Shown in pieces: positions 6,533 through 12,067 of a stretch of 12,067 bases of DNA. The position numbers and the translations under genes are program-made. The notes under the pieces were generated by a model that saw only the letters and a program-made list of their open reading frames with translations, ran no database searches and was not told the origin of the DNA. Each line of letters starts with the position of its first letter. Position 1 is the first letter of the stretch. Origin of the DNA: Patescibacteria group bacterium (GTDB lineage Bacteria > Patescibacteriota > Minisyncoccia > Phycocordibacterales > Phycocordibacteraceae). The stretch lies in NCBI GenBank assembly GCA_004296925.1, contig SCVI01000024.1:1-12067 (forward strand), given 5' to 3'.

Positions 6533-6557
6533 ACAACCAAACTGCTTTGGTTGTTTA
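6530..6557 (+). terminator. Perfect 12-bp hairpin at the rpsI stop codon
   Basis: TAAACAACCAAA at 6530-6541 is the exact inverted repeat of TTTGGTTGTTTA at 6546-6557, with a 4-nt loop (CTGC). The left arm contains the TAA stop of rpsI. The following bases (GACTATGAG) contain no T-tract, so it is not a canonical intrinsic terminator. It may protect the 3' end, or act as a weak terminator with a stronger one at 6694-6723. Confidence 0.5.
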
Positions 6558-6561
6558 GACT

Positions 6562-6651
6562 ATGAGACGGCCGGAGTCATGTTTTTTGTTTCAAAAAACG
6601 GACGAGGCGGGATCGCGACCGAGGAGTGCGACGGCACGACGAGAGTTGTGA
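6562..6651 (+). repeat. GC-rich island, possible dispersed repeat or 29-residue ORF
   Basis: An ATG at 6562 opens a 29-codon frame ending in TGA at 6649-6651 and rich in Arg, Ser and Ala (for example DEAGSRPRSATARREL at its end). Inside lies a perfect hairpin, GTTTTTTG-TTT-CAAAAAAC (6581-6599). From 6599 to 6645, 34 of 47 bases are G or C (72%), far above the surrounding A/T-rich DNA. There is no Shine-Dalgarno sequence and no recognisable protein domain. The composition and the fused hairpin look more like an inserted repeat element or structured RNA than a native gene. Coding status is open. Confidence 0.35.
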
Positions 6652-6693
6652 TGTAAACAATAAAGACTAGTAATCTATCAACGCTCACCATAA

Positions 6694-6723
6694 GAGACCC
6701 ACTTTTGCGGGTTTTCTTTTTTT
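6694..6723 (+). terminator. Intrinsic terminator downstream of rpsI
   Basis: ACCCAC at 6697-6702 pairs with GCGGGT at 6707-6712 (one A-C mismatch) around a TTTT loop, with weaker G-U/A-U pairs below. The run TTTTCTTTTTTT follows immediately (to 6723). This is a typical rho-independent terminator on the + strand and probably ends the ribosomal operon, some 160 nt after the rpsI stop. Confidence 0.75.
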
Positions 6724-6730
6724 AAGACAG

Positions 6731-6759
6731 CATTTTTTGTCTTTTAATGACAAAAAATG
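6731..6759. promoter_or_regulatory. Perfect 11-bp AT-rich palindrome upstream of the small membrane protein gene
   Basis: CATTTTTTGTC (6731-6741) is the exact inverted repeat of GACAAAAAATG (6749-6759) with a 7-nt spacer (TTTTAAT). It lies just after the terminator and 47 nt before the next ATG. It could be a repressor site or a second, weak terminator hairpin. It does not resemble CIRCE. Confidence 0.4.
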
Positions 6760-6796
6760 AGCCTAAATCTTGATTCGAAAGTTGAATAGGTGTATC

Positions 6797-6802
6797 TATA
6801 GT
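6797..6802 (+). promoter_or_regulatory. Candidate -10 element before the small membrane protein gene
   Basis: TATAGT matches the -10 consensus at 5 of 6 positions and lies 4 nt before the ATG at 6807. An overlapping TATCTA (6793-6798) stands 17 nt from a TTGATT (6770-6775), so either hexamer could be used. Both place the transcription start at or beside the ATG, and no Shine-Dalgarno sequence exists. Confidence 0.3.
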
Positions 6803-6806
6803 AGTA

Positions 6807-7256
6807 ATGGGTTTTGAAGATTTTAATTCTAGGATCTTTAACTTTCCACCTCGAAGGAGGGGACTTTTACCGGAACAGGACTCTTCATTTTTGAGAAGTG
6901 AATCGTCTAGTATTCGAGCGCCTTCTAGAGGTAATTATGAGTCACGTGGATCACGCCGTACAAGATTCAATACCGACTATGAGAATGCTAGTGAGTACAA
7001 TTACACTACTAGAAGTTTTCTAGGAGCAACCACACTTGGCGCTGTAGATTTGCTAGCGAGTGGCACGGCTGTCGTCGCTGGTAGTATTCTTGCGAGCGGT
7101 GCCCTGCACTTTCCTTATACGATACTTGTTTTAGGCGCACCAGTTGTTCCTGGTGTACTTTTACCAGTGACAATTAGCGTAGTGGGTATAGGTTTAATTA
7201 TTATAGGTATGAAGCGTATCGGTAAGGTAGTAAAAAAAGCTCTCAAGGAATTTTAA
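6807..7256 (+). CDS. Unrecognised small membrane protein with polar N-terminal tail
   Basis: 149 residues that I do not recognise. Residues 1-68 are polar, rich in Arg, Ser, Tyr and Asn, with little predicted structure (RGSRRTRFN at 48-56). Residues about 72-100 are small and hydrophobic (Gly/Ala/Ser-rich), and about 103-134 are strongly hydrophobic with internal prolines (APVVPGVLLP at 111-120), giving two membrane helices in a hairpin. A basic tail (KRIGKVVKKALKEF) should remain in the cytoplasm. The basic N-terminal tail may also be cytoplasmic. The gene is isolated between the ribosomal terminator and grpE, with a start lacking a Shine-Dalgarno sequence. There is no enzyme motif. The hydrophobic hairpin and basic end make a real membrane protein likely; function is unknown. 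Confidence 0.6.
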   Translation: MGFEDFNSRIFNFPPRRRGLLPEQDSSFLRSESSSIRAPSRGNYESRGSRRTRFNTDYENASEYNYTTRSFLGATTLGAVDLLASGTAVVAGSILASGALHFPYTILVLGAPVVPGVLLPVTISVVGIGLIIIGMKRIGKVVKKALKEF

Positions 7257-7267
7257 AAATTGAATAT

Positions 7268-7296
7268 TTGACCCTGCGTTAGTTTTGACGCACAAT
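7268..7296 (+). promoter_or_regulatory. Candidate promoter of grpE-dnaK-dnaJ
   Basis: TTGACC at 7268-7273 (5 of 6), a 17-nt spacer, and CACAAT at 7291-7296 (4 of 6). The spacer holds a 5-bp dyad, TGCGT (7275-7279) and ACGCA (7288-7292), that overlaps the -10, a position where a repressor could act. The expected start (about 7303) lies only a few nt before the ATG at 7306. No CIRCE inverted repeat is seen. Confidence 0.4.
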
Positions 7297-7305
7297 AGGA
7301 AAACT

Positions 7306-7860
7306 ATGGTGGATGAAAATGATGTAGTTATAGATTCTGAAGATGAATCCTTAGAAGGTGAGGGCTCCTCTGCTACAAAATTAAATCAAAAAGTTAAGTC
7401 TTTGCGTGAGCAGTTAGAGAAAGTTCAAAAAGAACGTCAAGAGTACCTCGATGGTTGGCAAAGAGCGAAAGCCGACTACGTAAATGTAAAAAGGCGTGCT
7501 GAAGATGAGAGGGTTTTCTTTGTACGCTCCGCTTCGACTGAAATCGTGCAGTCTCTCTTGCCCTCCCTTGATAGCTTTGAACATGCGCTAGAAGCTGAAC
7601 AGGGAACCTCCGCTTGGACTGAAGGTATCAAAAATACTCATGCGCAGCTTTTAAAAGCACTAGAAACTGAGGGTGTGCAATCTTTTGACCCTGTAGGTGA
7701 GATGTTTGACCCACTTCGCCATGAGTCTGTAGAGATAGTTGCAGTAAAGAGCGAGAAAGAGGATAATATAGTGACTAAGACGCATCAGAAAGGGTACACT
7801 CTCCACGATGTAGTCATTAGACCGGCAAGAGTTGCGGTCGCACATTATAAAAATAGTTGA
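7306..7860 (+). CDS. grpE: Nucleotide exchange factor GrpE
   Basis: A 184-residue protein. An acidic N-terminus (2-20) leads to a long coiled-coil helix (about 25-75, LREQLEKVQKERQEYLDGWQ) that dimerises the protein, a four-helix segment (LLPSLDSFEHAL, 84-95), and the C-terminal beta wing that opens the DnaK ATPase domain (FDPLRHESVEIV, 134-145, and GYTLHDVVIRPARVAVAHY, 163-181). GrpE drives ADP release from DnaK. The frame extends to a TTG at 7285, but the ATG at 7306 has an AGGA five nt upstream and gives a normal N-terminus. The TGA stop is followed by 24 sense codons in phase with dnaK. Confidence 0.95.
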   Translation: MVDENDVVIDSEDESLEGEGSSATKLNQKVKSLREQLEKVQKERQEYLDGWQRAKADYVNVKRRAEDERVFFVRSASTEIVQSLLPSLDSFEHALEAEQGTSAWTEGIKNTHAQLLKALETEGVQSFDPVGEMFDPLRHESVEIVAVKSEKEDNIVTKTHQKGYTLHDVVIRPARVAVAHYKNS

Positions 7861-7920
7861 GAGTTTATAGTTCCAAGTTTTGAGTGTAGATTAAAAATTC
7901 AAACTCTGGACTCAGAACTT
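7860..7920 (+). promoter_or_regulatory. Interleaved inverted repeats in the grpE-dnaK spacer
   Basis: Two inverted repeats share the 72-nt spacer. AGAGTTT (7860-7866) pairs perfectly with AAACTCT (7901-7907). AAGTTTTGAGT (7875-7885) pairs with ACTCAGAACTT (7910-7920) over 11 bp with one G-U pair. Because the arms alternate, the RNA can form either hairpin or an H-type pseudoknot. The dnaK ATG is 12 nt beyond. A role in controlling dnaK translation is inferred. Confidence 0.4.
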
Positions 7921-7932
7921 ACTAAAAAATCT

Positions 7933-9822
7933 ATGGGAAAAATACTAGGAATTGACCTCGGAACAACAAATTCAGCAATGGCCATTGTTGAGGGTGGCGA
8001 GCCACGCATCATTGAAAATGCGGAAGGAAATCGCACGACACCCTCAGTAGTTGCTATTTCAAAAACCAATGAACGTTTGGTTGGTCTTGTGGCAAAGCGT
8101 CAGGCGGTCACTAATCCTACGAATACAATTTACGGCATCAAGCGCTTCATGGGACATAAGTTTACTGATGAAGTGGTGCAAAAAGATTCTAAGGTCGCAC
8201 CATACAAAGCGAAAGCGTCCGATACCGGAGGTGTCGTTGTTACGCTTGGTGAAAAAGATTTTAGACCAGAAGAAGTTTCAGCAATGATTCTGCAAAAACT
8301 AAAGAGTGACGCGGAAGCAAAACTCGGTGAAACTATCACTGAAGCAATTATTACCGTCCCAGCTTATTTTGATGACGCACAACGACAAGCAACAAAAGAC
8401 GCTGGTAAAATTGCCGGTCTCGATGTTAAACGCATCATTAACGAGCCAACTGCTGCAGCGCTCGCATATGGCTTTAATAAAAGAAAGGACGAACAAATTA
8501 TCGTTTACGATTTTGGTGGAGGAACATTCGATGTTTCTGTACTTGAAGTAGGGGATGACGTTATTGAAGTTAAATCAACTGGCGGTGACTCACACATGGG
8601 CGGGCGAGATATCGATCAAAAAATCGTTGCTTGGATTGCTGACTCGTATAAAAAAGAGAGCGGCATCGATATAACAAAAGACCCTCTTGCCTTACAACGT
8701 CTTGATGAAGCTGCGGAAAAAGCGAAACTAGAACTTTCAAGTACTGTTGAAACAGAGATAAACATTCCATTCATTACTTCAGATGCCTCTGGTCCGAAGC
8801 ACCTTCTCATGAAAATGAGTCGTGCCACCTTGGAAGACTTGGCAAAAGAATATATTGAACGTTCAATCACTATCACAAAACAAGTTCTTGAATCAGCTAA
8901 CTTCAAACCTGAAGATATTGAAGAGATTGTGTTAGTGGGAGGTCAAACGCGCATGCCCGCTATCCAAGATGCAGTAAAAAAACTCTTCAACAAAGAACCG
9001 AACCGAACAATCAATCCTGACGAAGTGGTTGCTATTGGGGCCGCTATTCAGGCAGGAATTATGCAAGGAGACGTGAAAGATGTCCTTCTATTAGACGTCA
9101 TCCCGCTTTCTCTAGGTATTGAAACTATGGGAGGAGTGAGCACTAAATTGATAGAGAAAAACACCACTATCCCAGCGACACGTTCTCAATCATTCTCGAC
9201 AGCGGCAGATAATCAAACAAGTGTGGAAATTCATATCGTACAAGGTGAGCGCGCTATGGCACACGATAACAAATCACTCGGGCGCTTTATTTTGGATGGT
9301 ATTCCACCAGCACCACGCGGACTCCCACAAGTTGAAGTATCCTTTGATGTGGACGCAAACGGCATATTAAAGGTTACTGCAAAAGATAAGGCTACAAATA
9401 AAGAGCAATCGATCCGTATCGAAGCTCGTTCAGGTCTTTCTGAAGAGGAGATAGAGAAGATGAAAAAGGATGCTGATGTTAATGCAGAGTCTGACAAGAA
9501 AGCAAAAGAATTGGTAGAAACGAGAAACGTTGCCGACCAAATGCTCTACACCGCAGAAAAAGCGCTTCAAGACCACGGTTCGAAAATTCCTGATGAGGTA
9601 AAACTGGGCGTTACGAACTCTATTGCCTCCTTAAAAACAGTAAAGGAAACAGGTGATTTAACTGGCATACAAACCGCAACTCAGGCGCTCTCAGCTGAAA
9701 TGCAAAAAATTGGGCAATACATGACTGATGAATCAAAAAAGAGTGAGTCGACATCAGAAGAAAATAAAACTACCGCTACAGAAACTGAGACGCCTAAAGA
9801 TGGTCCAGTTACTGATGTTTAA
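7933..9822 (+). CDS. dnaK: Chaperone DnaK (Hsp70)
   Basis: A 629-residue Hsp70, close to the E. coli length (638). The ATPase domain has the three family signatures: IDLGTTNSA (7-15), VYDFGGGTFDVSVLEV (191-206) and IVLVGGQTRMPAIQ (332-345). The AEKAKLELSS stretch (261-270) marks the bacterial type. The hydrophobic interdomain linker VLLLDV (384-389), which couples nucleotide state to substrate binding, is intact. The substrate-binding domain runs from about 390 to 505, followed by the helical lid (about 505-600) and a short acidic Ser/Thr-rich tail. DnaK binds unfolded segments in cycles driven by DnaJ and GrpE, both encoded beside it. Its ATG is preceded by an A-rich stretch, not a Shine-Dalgarno sequence. 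dnaJ starts 6 nt after the stop. Confidence 0.98.
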   Translation: MGKILGIDLGTTNSAMAIVEGGEPRIIENAEGNRTTPSVVAISKTNERLVGLVAKRQAVTNPTNTIYGIKRFMGHKFTDEVVQKDSKVAPYKAKASDTGGVVVTLGEKDFRPEEVSAMILQKLKSDAEAKLGETITEAIITVPAYFDDAQRQATKDAGKIAGLDVKRIINEPTAAALAYGFNKRKDEQIIVYDFGGGTFDVSVLEVGDDVIEVKSTGGDSHMGGRDIDQKIVAWIADSYKKESGIDITKDPLALQRLDEAAEKAKLELSSTVETEINIPFITSDASGPKHLLMKMSRATLEDLAKEYIERSITITKQVLESANFKPEDIEEIVLVGGQTRMPAIQDAVKKLFNKEPNRTINPDEVVAIGAAIQAGIMQGDVKDVLLLDVIPLSLGIETMGGVSTKLIEKNTTIPATRSQSFSTAADNQTSVEIHIVQGERAMAHDNKSLGRFILDGIPPAPRGLPQVEVSFDVDANGILKVTAKDKATNKEQSIRIEARSGLSEEEIEKMKKDADVNAESDKKAKELVETRNVADQMLYTAEKALQDHGSKIPDEVKLGVTNSIASLKTVKETGDLTGIQTATQALSAEMQKIGQYMTDESKKSESTSEENKTTATETETPKDGPVTDV

Positions 9823-9828
9823 ACGGTT

Positions 9829-10899
9829 ATGTCAAAAGATTATTACCAACTACTTGGCATCGACAAGAAAGCTACGAAGGACGAAATAAAAAAAGCGTTT
9901 CGTAAGTTGGCGCACCAATACCATCCTGACAAAAAAGGAGGCGACGAGGCAAAGTTCAAGGAAGTCAGTGAAGCCTATAGTGTACTTTCGGATGACAAAA
10001 AACGTTCAGAGTATGACTCATACGGACGTGTTTTCCAAGGTGGTGCTGGAAATCAGAATAGCCAAGGATTCGATGGTTTTGATTTCTCTCAATTTCAAGG
10101 AGGTGCCGAATTTGACGTTGACCTCAACGATATCTTTGGCGGTTTTTCAGACATTTTTGGAGGCCGTTCACGTCAAGCACGTGGGCGCGATATCTCTATA
10201 GATATTGAATTATCCTTTAAAGAATCAGTATTTGGCCTAACTCGCAAAGTTCTGATTACAAAAGACAGTACATGTTCACGTTGTGTTGGTTCCGGAGCAG
10301 AACCAGAAACAAAAACGAAAACGTGCCCAACATGTAATGGAAAGGGACAAGTAGTCGAATCAAGAAAATCTCCTTTCGGAACATTTTCAGTAGCGTCTAC
10401 TTGCAGTACTTGTAAAGGTAAGCGCGTAGTTCCTGAAAAACCATGCACCACATGTAAAGGAGTTGGGGTTGAAAGACGAGAAGAGGAAATCACCGTGATG
10501 ATACCTCCAGGGCTAGATAATGGACAAGTGATACGTATGGCAGGCTTGGGTGAAGCTATTCCTGCAGGTATCACTGGAGATTTATATGTGAAAGTGCATG
10601 TACGACCCGATGCAAAATTTAGAAAGGAGGGTTACCACATTATTATGGATTTACCCGTGAAGGTTACTGACGCACTTCTTGGCGCTGAGTATCACGTAGA
10701 AACACTCGATGGAACGACCACTATCAACGTACCACCACTTCGCTCAACCGATGAAATTTTACGTATGAAAGGGAAGGGTGTGCCGATGGATAAAGGGAAG
10801 CGAGGTGACTTGTTAATCAGAGTACGTGTAGAGATGCCAACGAAGCTTTCTCGAAATGCAAAAGAACTACTACAAAAACTCAAGGAGGAGGGGATTTAG
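9829..10899 (+). CDS. dnaJ: Co-chaperone DnaJ (Hsp40, type I)
   Basis: A 356-residue type I J-protein. The J domain (1-66) contains the HPD triplet (32-34) that stimulates the DnaK ATPase. A Gly/Phe-rich region (about 70-115) includes DIFGG repeats (101-105 and 108-112). The zinc-binding domain has four cysteine pairs, CSRC (149-152), CPTC (166-169), CSTC (192-195) and CTTC (206-209), giving two zinc centres. The C-terminal substrate-binding domains follow (PPGLDNGQVIRMAGLGE at 226-242, then VTDALLGAEYHVETLDG), with a short dimerisation tail. All key residues are present. It is the last gene of the chaperone set, 6 nt after dnaK. No Shine-Dalgarno sequence precedes it. Confidence 0.97.
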   Translation: MSKDYYQLLGIDKKATKDEIKKAFRKLAHQYHPDKKGGDEAKFKEVSEAYSVLSDDKKRSEYDSYGRVFQGGAGNQNSQGFDGFDFSQFQGGAEFDVDLNDIFGGFSDIFGGRSRQARGRDISIDIELSFKESVFGLTRKVLITKDSTCSRCVGSGAEPETKTKTCPTCNGKGQVVESRKSPFGTFSVASTCSTCKGKRVVPEKPCTTCKGVGVERREEEITVMIPPGLDNGQVIRMAGLGEAIPAGITGDLYVKVHVRPDAKFRKEGYHIIMDLPVKVTDALLGAEYHVETLDGTTTINVPPLRSTDEILRMKGKGVPMDKGKRGDLLIRVRVEMPTKLSRNAKELLQKLKEEGI

Positions 10900-10951
10900 T
10901 AAAAAGATTCAAAGAAGGTCTCTTGTTTAAAACTGTGGTAGGATTTTAGCC

Positions 10952-11455
10952 ATGGGTACTACAACACCTGACTACGGCGACCTATTCCATCAGGCACTCA
11001 ATTTTCTTACCGGTATTTACACTGATTTTTTTGCAGTTATTCTTGTCACTCTTATTGTTGCTGGTTTTGCCTTTTATTTTGGGCGTAATCGTTTGATGCC
11101 GTTTATTGCAGGTATGTATGCAGGAGTACCGTTGTATGTCTTTTTTCCATTTCGATCAACACTCCTCCAGGACCCATACATTGCAATAGCGCTCTATTTA
11201 TTCTTCGTATTTTTAGCGTTCATTGCTTTTTCAGGTCTCTCCGCATTTATGGCAAGCGCACCTCGTAGCTTCATTAGGGTAGGTATAGTAGCCCTACTCA
11301 CAGCTGGTGCACTGCTCGCAATCGGGATGCACATACTTCCCTTGGAGCAAATTTACCCATTTAATGCCGCCACTCAAGCACTCTTCGCCTCATCTCAATC
11401 CTTCTTCTGGTGGCTTATTGCGCCACTAATCGGTTTGTTCTTTTTGGAACGGTAA
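10952..11455 (+). CDS. Unrecognised multi-pass membrane protein
   Basis: 167 residues, very hydrophobic. The N-terminal 22 residues are polar, followed by about four to five membrane helices (roughly 26-46, 48-66, 75-97, 107-128 and 148-165) and a short charged end (LER). The sequence GFAFYFGRNRLMPFIAGMYAGVPLY (about 38-62, in two parts around GRNRL) holds the only strong basic cluster and suggests a cytoplasmic turn. No transporter, channel or enzyme motif is recognised. It starts 52 nt after dnaJ with a weak AGGA eight nt upstream of the ATG, so it may be co-transcribed with the chaperones. The next gene begins 17 nt after its stop. Membrane topology is fairly sure; function is unknown. Confidence 0.6.
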   Translation: MGTTTPDYGDLFHQALNFLTGIYTDFFAVILVTLIVAGFAFYFGRNRLMPFIAGMYAGVPLYVFFPFRSTLLQDPYIAIALYLFFVFLAFIAFSGLSAFMASAPRSFIRVGIVALLTAGALLAIGMHILPLEQIYPFNAATQALFASSQSFFWWLIAPLIGLFFLER

Positions 11456-11472
11456 TACTTTTAAAGAACATC

Positions 11473-12067
11473 ATGGGTATTTTTAAGCAACAGAATAATT
11501 CATTTATACAAGCATTCATTAAAAAAGCTCCGGACTCTCGTTTTTTTGGTCCAGACACAGGGCTCATACGTTTAAATCATAATGAAATGACAGGCCTACT
11601 ACCTCCTTCTTTTGTTCCTTCATTACTTAAGAACAAGAATATACTAAGTACGTATCCTTCGTACGATGAGCTCCATAAGATAATTAGTGCCTATATAGGA
11701 ATACCAGAAGGTTACGTGCAAACAGTGAACGGTTCTGATGACGCGATACCGAAATTGATACGTATCCTCTTTAATAATGCAAAGTCAGTCATCTTGCCGG
11801 TGCCCGTTTTTCCAACATATGAAAGAGCTCTCAAGATAGAAGGTGTTTCTATTACTGAAATTCCGTACATTGAAGAAAGTAACGAATTCACATTTCCACT
11901 CGATGCAGTAAAAAAAGCTATACGAAGCAAAACAAACCAAGGATTAGTAATTTGCAATCCATCGAACCCTTTGGGCTCGGGTATTGATAAAAAGACTCTT
12001 GCAAGCCTTATCTCGGAAACAAAAAATGCGAGAATCCCTCTTATTGTAGATGAAGCGTACTTTGAAT
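11473..12067 (+). CDS. HisC-like class I/II PLP aminotransferase, 3' truncated by window
   Basis: The first 198 codons of a pyridoxal-phosphate enzyme of fold type I, cut by the window end with no stop yet. Visible features, in order: a HisC-like opening LIRLNHNEMTG (31-41), LSTYPSYDELHKIISAYIG (58-76), VNGSDDAIPKLI (85-96, the cofactor-phosphate region), VPVFPTYERAL (110-120), the substrate/cofactor Asn motif in CNPSNPLGSG (161-170; NPNNPTG in most relatives), and the pyridine-contacting Asp in VDEAYFE (192-198). The Schiff-base lysine should lie downstream. Relatives include histidinol-phosphate aminotransferase and CobD-type decarboxylases. No histidine or cobalamin genes are near, so the substrate is not assigned. 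The ATG has no Shine-Dalgarno sequence. Confidence 0.8.
   Translation, partial: MGIFKQQNNSFIQAFIKKAPDSRFFGPDTGLIRLNHNEMTGLLPPSFVPSLLKNKNILSTYPSYDELHKIISAYIGIPEGYVQTVNGSDDAIPKLIRILFNNAKSVILPVPVFPTYERALKIEGVSITEIPYIEESNEFTFPLDAVKKAIRSKTNQGLVICNPSNPLGSGIDKKTLASLISETKNARIPLIVDEAYFE

Noticed and set aside
6853..6862. Strong Shine-Dalgarno-like AAGGAGGGG inside the small membrane protein gene
   Set aside because: No start codon follows at a usable distance in any frame; it encodes an Arg-rich stretch.
7285..7305. TTG start for grpE
   Set aside because: It lies between the -35 and -10 of the candidate promoter, and the ATG at 7306 has a correctly spaced AGGA.
7257..7932. CIRCE (HrcA operator) upstream of grpE or dnaK
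   Set aside because: Neither TTAGCACTC nor GAGTGCTAA is present; GAGTGTAGA at 7882-7890 is only a partial, unpaired resemblance.
1..12067. Alternative genetic code with TGA as glycine
   Set aside because: TGA ends rplQ, grpE and the baseplate-J-like gene at normal family ends, and conserved glycines use GGN codons.

Overview
The window looks like a chromosomal segment of a Patescibacteria/CPR bacterium, most likely of the Parcubacteria branch. The evidence is an L36 protein with none of its four zinc ligands, a shortened L13, a PilM/FtsA-like plus baseplate-J-like membrane pair, start codons almost without Shine-Dalgarno sequences, and tight gene packing at moderate to low GC. TGA ends several genes (the membrane partner, rplQ, grpE), so the standard bacterial code (table 11) applies and not the TGA=Gly code of Gracilibacteria/SR1. 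The lineage is inferred from protein character, not from a database search.

Layout, all on the + strand. (1) 90-2562: a cytoplasmic actin-fold (ASKHA) protein and a single-pass membrane protein with a proline-rich cytoplasmic tail and a baseplate-J-like outer region. Both have a -10 element exactly 7 nt before the ATG, which suggests leaderless mRNAs. (2) 2559-6532: a translation/transcription operon, infA-rpmJ-rpsM-rpsK-rpsD-rpoA-rplQ-rplM-rpsI, with a good extended -10 promoter whose -35 overlaps the stop codon of the preceding gene. (3) 6530-6806: a non-coding stretch with a perfect hairpin at the rpsI stop, a GC-rich island open for 29 codons that looks like a dispersed repeat, an intrinsic terminator, and an AT-rich palindrome. 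(4) 6807-7256: an unrecognised small membrane protein. (5) 7306-10899: the heat-shock chaperone set grpE-dnaK-dnaJ, with no CIRCE element; the grpE-dnaK spacer carries interleaved inverted repeats and is in phase with both genes. (6) 10952-11455: an unrecognised multi-pass membrane protein. (7) 11473 to the window end: the first 198 codons of a HisC-like PLP aminotransferase, cut by the window edge.

Working together: region 2 supplies ribosome assembly, initiation factor IF-1 and the RNA polymerase alpha subunit. Region 5 supplies the complete DnaK folding cycle (DnaJ delivers substrate and triggers ATP hydrolysis, GrpE releases ADP). Region 1 may form an envelope-associated complex analogous to PilM-PilN of type IV pilus machines; this is an inference. 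No tRNA, rRNA, CRISPR array, transposase or phage gene was seen. The least ordinary parts are the ASKHA/membrane pair, the GC-rich island and the grpE-dnaK spacer.
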